DNA from: Scortum barcoo
Taxonomy: Eukaryota > Chordata > Actinopteri > Centrarchiformes > Terapontidae
Assembly (NCBI GenBank): GCA_023238725.1
Contig: CM041536.1
Span: 14,539,271 to 14,603,270 of the forward strand
Direction: 5' to 3'
Length of the DNA stretch: 64,000 nucleotides
Made by a program: the position numbers and the translations under genes. Below, one piece after another: positions 58,066-64,000 of this stretch. Below the pieces are notes generated by a model. That model saw only the letters and a list, made by a program, of their open reading frames with translations. It was not told the DNA's origin and did no database searches. Position 1 is the first letter of the stretch. The number at the start of each line of letters is the position of its first letter.

Positions 58066-60699
58066 CCTTTTTGTAAGAAGAAGACATACAATGTGTATGA
58101 TGGCGTCTGACTATATTCTATTGTCTTGTGTGTATTTTTAATGGTGTAGATGATAAAAATGTGATCATAAAAAAGACCAACAAGAAAATGAGAAAAGTGA
58201 ACTAAAGTACTAAAGTGTATAATAATAGTGGTATTTTCATTGGAGAAACTTGAAAAACTGCTTGAGTGAGAGATTAAGTTATCATTTCTCAGGAAGTATG
58301 AACAGTGTGATGAAGTGTAGACGAGCTGAACGTTACGCAGGTGCCCTCAGATATTGCCTTTCGTATTACATCCATTGGAGCATCAAATGGATCTCAGTGC
58401 GCGATAAAATGATCCCTCAGCTGGTGTGAATGTAGATGAGCTGAAACATCAGCAGTGTTCCCCATCAACGCGCTTTTCTGTGCCCGCGTAAACAACAACG
58501 AGGCAGCTCTTTTAATGTATTTGGAGTGCCCTCCAATCTGTGCTTGACTTTTAAGAGCCCGTCCAGCAGTCGGGAACACAGAGGCGACTATTATGTGCAG
58601 CTCTGCTCCAGCAGGCAGAGTGAGATGCAGCCACTCGAGAGGAAAAAAACAAAAACAAAAAAGAACTGAATGTATGTCTGAATCTATATGGCTTCTGTCG
58701 TTTGAAATTTACAGTGTATTCAAGACAAAGTGCAGAACAAAATGACAGAAAATTATGTTTTTCCTGCCACTTTGAAGCACAGCCGAGGATAAAAAGACAG
58801 CCATGAGCTTTCATCTCCAGGAGAACATGCTTTTGAGAATAATTGTTAATCAACCCTACAGCTCTGCACTTTTACACTGTAGTGTGACAGGCAGGGAAAA
58901 GTGGGAGGAGAAGCTAATGGTTTCAGTATTAAAAATACACATGAAGTGATCTGAAGTGTTTATTCGTGGGTGTAATAACGTTTCCGAAGACACACAAATC
59001 GCAGAAACATTAATGAGCCATGCTGGAGAAAAGAGGGATTCTTTATAGCAACGCTTGGTTTGAATGATGCTTATCAAAAATTACAGTCTTATGTATGCAA
59101 AATACCTCTTCTAAAAGGCAAAATGCATCTAATATATGCAGATTATTTAGGGCTAAATATTAATTATGCTCACACTTAATTATAATGGTAAATATTACCT
59201 GCATTTACCATAAATACCACAGATTGAAGCTGTCTCGTCATCTCCATCATCACTGCAGATGACAAATAATACCAGATACAATCGAAATCCTTCTGCGACT
59301 TCTGCTCTTTGGAGTGCACACTCAGGTAATTGCAATCAGTTGGACAAAATTGCTTTAGTAATTGCTCATTTCAAGTGCTATTTGGGAACTTTGTAAACAG
59401 TTTGGTTCATAAAACCCAGACTTGTATAGAGAGATCATTTATTTTCATCTCATATAGAAAAATAAAGGAGCCAGAAAAGTAGATTATGGTGCAATGGAAA
59501 AAAAGGATTGCCTCAACTAAGCCCCAAAAGCCAATAATGATGATGGATATGAGAAATATTGTGGACTGTGACTATGAACCCCGAACCTTCCTCTTGTGAC
59601 TTTCCCAGGAAACCTTAATGAAACATAGGATTTATTATTCTGCCTACACTAATACAAGATTTGCAACTCTCAGTTTATAAACTGAGAACTGCATTGCATT
59701 TATGAGAATTCATAAAGCACTTTAAAATGTAAATGACTGTCTGACACAGTTCTTCCTAGTGGGAGAGTTTAATGGCGTGAAGCAAAACACCGCCTTATTT
59801 CCATACAGCAGCAGCAAATAAAATCTCTGCTGCTGTTTTTCCACATTACCCTGCTGACAGACGGCTGTTTGAAATTGCTCTCCGCCATCACAGCGATGTG
59901 CAAAATTCAAATCTGGATGTGACATTTTGACAGCATAAGATGTAAAACAGAATATCAGCTGTGATCACACAAAACCAATTTCCTGTGGGTTTTGTCTGCA
60001 TCAGTATTTGTCCACCCTGCACAGTACATCCCTGAATTTTTACAGCTGCCTTTAGTGTTTACTGCCAGACCTACATACCCTGTAGACATACTATAATATG
60101 TCAGCATGTTTCTATTGTAATAACGCCCCGACTGTTATCTTTTAATACTGTGCTGGGGCATTAAATTAAATTGAATCCGAATATGAATAATGTATTAATT
60201 TGTTTGTATGGATATGTACCGTAATGTAGTGATTATCTCCATCTTCCTTTATATATGACATCTTGTAGTACACAGTGACCAGTGATAACAGTCATAAACA
60301 TTTCACTGAATACACTGTTTCCTGTCTGCTTCTTCTCTCCACTTTTCACCCCCCATAGAAAAGAGATATATAAAGACACTAACAACAGTCATTTTATGTT
60401 TTATTACATGGGATTAGACCATATCTATAAAGTGTTATTAAGACAGAATGATATTTCTGTGGTACTACTACCTTATGGCATAAAACCCCAAACCCATAGT
60501 ACTAACCAAAGCATATTAAGATCACAATTCATGTATTACATCTTCCTTCCTTACTATCAATAAGTACTTAGGAGGTTATTCAGGGAAAAAGTTGATGTTG
60601 TGCTTACAACAGGCTGTACTGTGTGTATTGAATCCAGTGGAGGCGTTTGTGAATTCATGTTGTTCTCTCTTGTTTATGAACGTAAATTTAACATGGATC
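58066..60699. other. Intergenic sequence, nothing recognised
   Basis: AT-rich unique-looking sequence without a supported gene. Confidence 0.5.
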
Positions 60700-60815
60700 C
60701 ATAAACTATAAACCTGCTACAAGTCATTAACATTTTCATTGTGGGCATGTTAGCATGCTGGTGTTAGCATTCAAGCGTGCTGTTCCCGAGTACAGCCTGA
60801 CAGAGCTGCTGGCAC
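60700..60815 (+). repeat. Dispersed repeat fragment, copy B
   Basis: CCATAAACTATAAACCTGC, then TTAGCATGCTGGTGTTAGCATTC...GAGTACAGCCTGACAGAGCTGCTGG; homologous to the fragment at 53055-53150. Confidence 0.5.
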
Positions 60816-62344
60816 AGATGTACCTCTGCACCAGCGAGTCGAACTCCCTCTACATGAAGCGATCATGGCAAAGTCCACTTGGGCAAACTCCACATCAATT
60901 CATAACCCCTTTGCATGATTAAAAGCAGTAAGAAATGGAGAGAAAGAGCTTCCTGGTGTAGATAACCTCTGGGAACATTCAAACCCTACGCTGAGACAGA
61001 AGACATGTTGTCTGAAATTCATGGCAGGATCATCAGCTTGGGTCCTTATCTCTCAGAGAGAGGATGAAAAAAATAGATGAGGTATTTATCTCTGAAAGGA
61101 TTACTGCTTTGATACTCCTTTGCAATAAATCTGTCTCCAGTCTTCAAAGACACAATACAGTCTCTGTGGAACATATTCTGTCAGCGTGGTGCCTCAAAAC
61201 CTCCGTGTGAATCACTGACTTAGTATCTTTAATTGTTTCTCTAACCTTTGTGTGATAAAGTAATTGAGATTCTTAGAGATGAATATGCTTTTGCTTTTTT
61301 TTTTACGACCAACTACCCTCATTGTCATGATACTGGATGGGTACTTTAGTAATGTCAGGAGCAGAAAAGAAAGCAGTATTGCAAATCAATCATACCTATT
61401 GTCTCTAAACAGATTCACTTTCCAGAGAACAAAAGGCAAGGAGAACCAATCACAGGTTTGGCATGCACCATGATAAAGGGCAGATATTCAAAAAACACGT
61501 ATGGGCTTTAGATTAGCTAATTACTTTTCAAATTGACCCATTTATCTTAATCTGAGAAAGGCTTCAAGATAAGACGACCGTGTTACTTAGCGGTGCTGAA
61601 GCTCCTTCCTCCTTCCAATGCGTAGGATCCACCTACACTTTGAAAACACAGAAGAGTCGTATGAGATGGAGACAGCCCAAAAAGATTTTACCTCTACGTG
61701 TGCAGAACTGCTCAGTGTAGCTGTCAAACATAAAATGAGCTGTAGTGGTGGGTATTATCATTAAAATCAGCTTTAAATATTTTTCCATTACAATCATTAG
61801 GCTGCCACAGCTCTTTGTATACAGCGTTATATACTCAACTAGAACTCTTTTGCATAATTGGATAATCAAAGTCTACCTTAATGTACTATTTTTTTATGCA
61901 TAGCATACTGTTCAAATATGTTAAAAAATAAATATCAAAATGATATAGTTCACCTGAGCAACCTTTGAAATATTTTAGTTATTTAATGTTTAATTTGGTG
62001 ATGATGGGTGATAAGAATGCAAAAAGAGGATACATTTCTCAACTTTCCTAATTTACTGTACGATACTATTTGCTGTAATTGAATCACATTTGAATACAGA
62101 GAAAGAAAAAAACTGCAGACCCTGGTTGGCTTCCTCTTGGAGTCTTAACTGTGTCAAGCCTATCTCATGTTTCTTCACAGATCTCGCCTTGGAATTTAAA
62201 GCGGGTTTCAGAGGTGGCATTATTTTTAAACCGTGCACGTCATTTGGGAGACGTCTGAAGGTACATCTCTCCCTCAGCTGACCGAGGCTAGCGGCCTCTC
62301 CCTGCTCCCCGTGTTTGTGCTAAGCTAGGCTAAACACATCAGTC
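60816..62344. other. Intergenic sequence, nothing recognised
   Basis: No supported gene or named repeat. Confidence 0.5.
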
Positions 62345-62700
62345 TCCATCACAATCACAATCAGAATCAGCTTTATTGGACACATTTGTGTACACATACA
62401 AGGAACCTGACTCCCAGTTTTAAGTTGCTCTGAGTGTACTTACGCAGAAATGGACACACAGTGAAGAACAAGGACAACAAGGCTAAACAAAGAGAGAACA
62501 TAAACAGAGACTAATTATACAAGTAGGTGAACAAAATACAACAATCAACAGTAACATACAATGTCTCTATACAAAGTTGAAACAAGAATACAAGTCCTGG
62601 AATAATTGTCGAATGTTTAGTGTAATAGATTACTGTATATACAGGAACATGCACAGTACATGCATGTATACATGTCTATACACAGTATATATAGTGCGCT
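62345..62700 (-). mobile_element. LINE 3'-tail-like fragment (minus orientation)
   Basis: CACAATCAGAATCAGCTTTATTGGACAC followed by TGTACACATACAAGGAACCTGACTCC is the reverse complement of a common fish LINE-type 3' terminus (…AATAAAGCTGATTCTGATTG). The sequence beyond, to about 62700, is A-rich and probably the element's 3' UTR. No reverse transcriptase coding remains. The far boundary is approximate. Confidence 0.55.
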
Positions 62701-63933
62701 TAGATTTACTTTTGACAACGATGAGGATATGTACGTTTATTTAAACTATCTCAGCTAAGACAACTAACAGATGTTTTCTCACAGTTTTGAAGTATTTGAA
62801 GTAACAGTACAGCTGAACGTGTGCTCTATTTCAAAGGCTTTCACATTTTGGTGAAGACTTAAATGCTGCTGCTTAAAAGCACAGAATGAATTAGCTTTGT
62901 TTCATGTGAACATCAATCGCAGTCATAAGCTCCACTCTCTGTTTATTCGTCAGCAGCCGGTTTATAGTCAGTGTAAAAAGAGAATATGCTGGGAATGTAA
63001 TTGCACAGTCGGGATGATCAGAAAGTATCCGTTGGTTCACCTGCTCTGCTCAAAAGCCCAGTCCTCTCCAGCTCCAAGGGTGCTGCTCTGTGAACACCCA
63101 GCATTTCCTCACAGTGTGATGCTTTAAAGTAACACACACATAATAATGAGTAAAGGAAAGAGCCAAAGAAGTGTGAAAGCTTTGCTTCAGAGCGAGGTTG
63201 GAGCTTGACACAGAGCGTGCCAATGTTGACGACAGGCTCATTAAAGGCTGCCTCCCCTTGTGTGACAGCAGCCATTTGTTTAAGAGCCTATCTTCTCTCC
63301 AGCCAACCCAGGCGCGATGAGTCACAGCATAAGAGCGCTCGCAGAGACAACTGACAAATGACAGTGAATACCTGCCTCAGATGGTAGCAGGAAGAATAAT
63401 GTCCAAGAGGAATCAATTTCCTGCAATGATCCTCAGCTGAGACAAAAATCTGCAAGATGTTTATGTTTATGTGCTTGCACATATGGTCTGACACGGAGTC
63501 AACCTTTGATGGAGAGAGTGTAATATGTGCAACAATAAATGTGGGTCAGATTATGTCACTCAATACAAAAAATATCAACAGTAGGATCACTGAGAAATTT
63601 TCAGTAAAATCACAAATGGTGGTAGCTCAGTCATTTTCATCCTTGTGCTTTAGCTCACTGCATCTATGGATGAAAACATTTGTTGACTCTGTACAAAGGT
63701 ACGCAAAAAGTATTCTAAGTCAAGGTCACCCCAAGGCTCCATTTAATAATATTATAGATTAGGAGGAAATTTTTCATTTTGAGGATCAAGGTGCAAGTTT
63801 CACAAAAAACATTATTCACTCTGAACTATTTTGAATCCGTAAGAAACCAAAATATTAAATTTTTCTTGTAGAAGTTGCTTAACTGACATCATGTGATGCG
63901 ACTGAAAGCTCCAGAGCAGCTACTAAATAAGAT
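62701..63933. other. Intergenic sequence, nothing recognised
   Basis: No supported gene or named repeat. Confidence 0.5.
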
Positions 63934-64000
63934 AAATAAACCTTTATTGATCCTCAGCGGGGGAATTCAGTTGTCACAGCACAATGACTGATAAGTAGAG
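63934..64000 (-). mobile_element. LINE 3'-tail-like fragment, cut by window end
   Basis: AATAAACCTTTATTGATCCTCAGCGGGGGAATTCAGTTGTCACAGCA resembles the reverse complement of a second frequent fish LINE/SINE terminus (GGGGATCAATAAAG-type). It runs off the right edge. Confidence 0.5.

Noticed and set aside
16000..64000. tRNA genes, CRISPR arrays, operons or other prokaryote-type systems
   Set aside because: No tRNA outside the SINE head was seen, no spaced direct repeats, and all ORFs are short with no ribosome-binding or operon logic; the DNA is vertebrate.

Overview
The window is vertebrate, almost certainly teleost, genomic DNA. It has exon/intron structure with GT-AG splice sites, a very low density of coding sequence, vertebrate-type 3' UTRs, and many interspersed repeats of kinds familiar from ray-finned fish (a V-SINE/DANA-type SINE, CR1/L2/Rex-type LINE tails, MITE-like elements, long TA/TG/TATC microsatellites). 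Repeat content suggests a percomorph, but that rests on memory of repeat families and is only moderately secure.

Two protein-coding genes can be supported, both in the first 15.5 kb. At 118-752 (+) are the last two coding exons of a CHD1/CHD2-family chromatin remodeller, read as chd2, followed by a 3' UTR to about 2460. Facing it tail to tail on the minus strand is a complete repulsive guidance molecule gene, rgma, with four coding exons (15368-15381, 11137-11252, 8570-9091, 5834-6547) and a 3' UTR reaching about 3556. The chd2/rgma tail-to-tail arrangement matches human CHD2-RGMA on 15q26, and the rgma N terminus (MQPPRER..., GWMxMG) matches human RGMA. The spliced rgma reads as a 454-residue GPI-anchored protein only if one base is skipped in exon 3 (8814-8821). 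As given, the exon carries a +1 (or -2) frameshift just after a polyproline run. A V-SINE with a perfect 11-bp target-site duplication lies between the two polyadenylation sites.

From about 15.9 kb to the end (48 kb) I find no convincing exon, tRNA or other RNA gene. This fits the gene desert upstream of RGMA known in mammals. It holds dispersed repeats (copies of one SINE/MITE-like family at 8.3, 12.1, 13.95, 18.25 and 30.1 kb; a composite MITE-like block at 28.0-29.0 kb; a LINE 3' end at 45.25-45.9 kb; LINE-tail fragments at 62.35 kb and at the window end), two large microsatellites (39.6 and 43.4 kb), a hairpin-forming inverted repeat at 37.8 kb, a diverged local duplication at 24.3-25.2 kb, and unique AT-rich sequence that may contain developmental enhancers. 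No previously undescribed gene system is evident. The points most worth checking are the rgma frameshift, its conserved 14-nt first coding exon, and its possible internal promoter.
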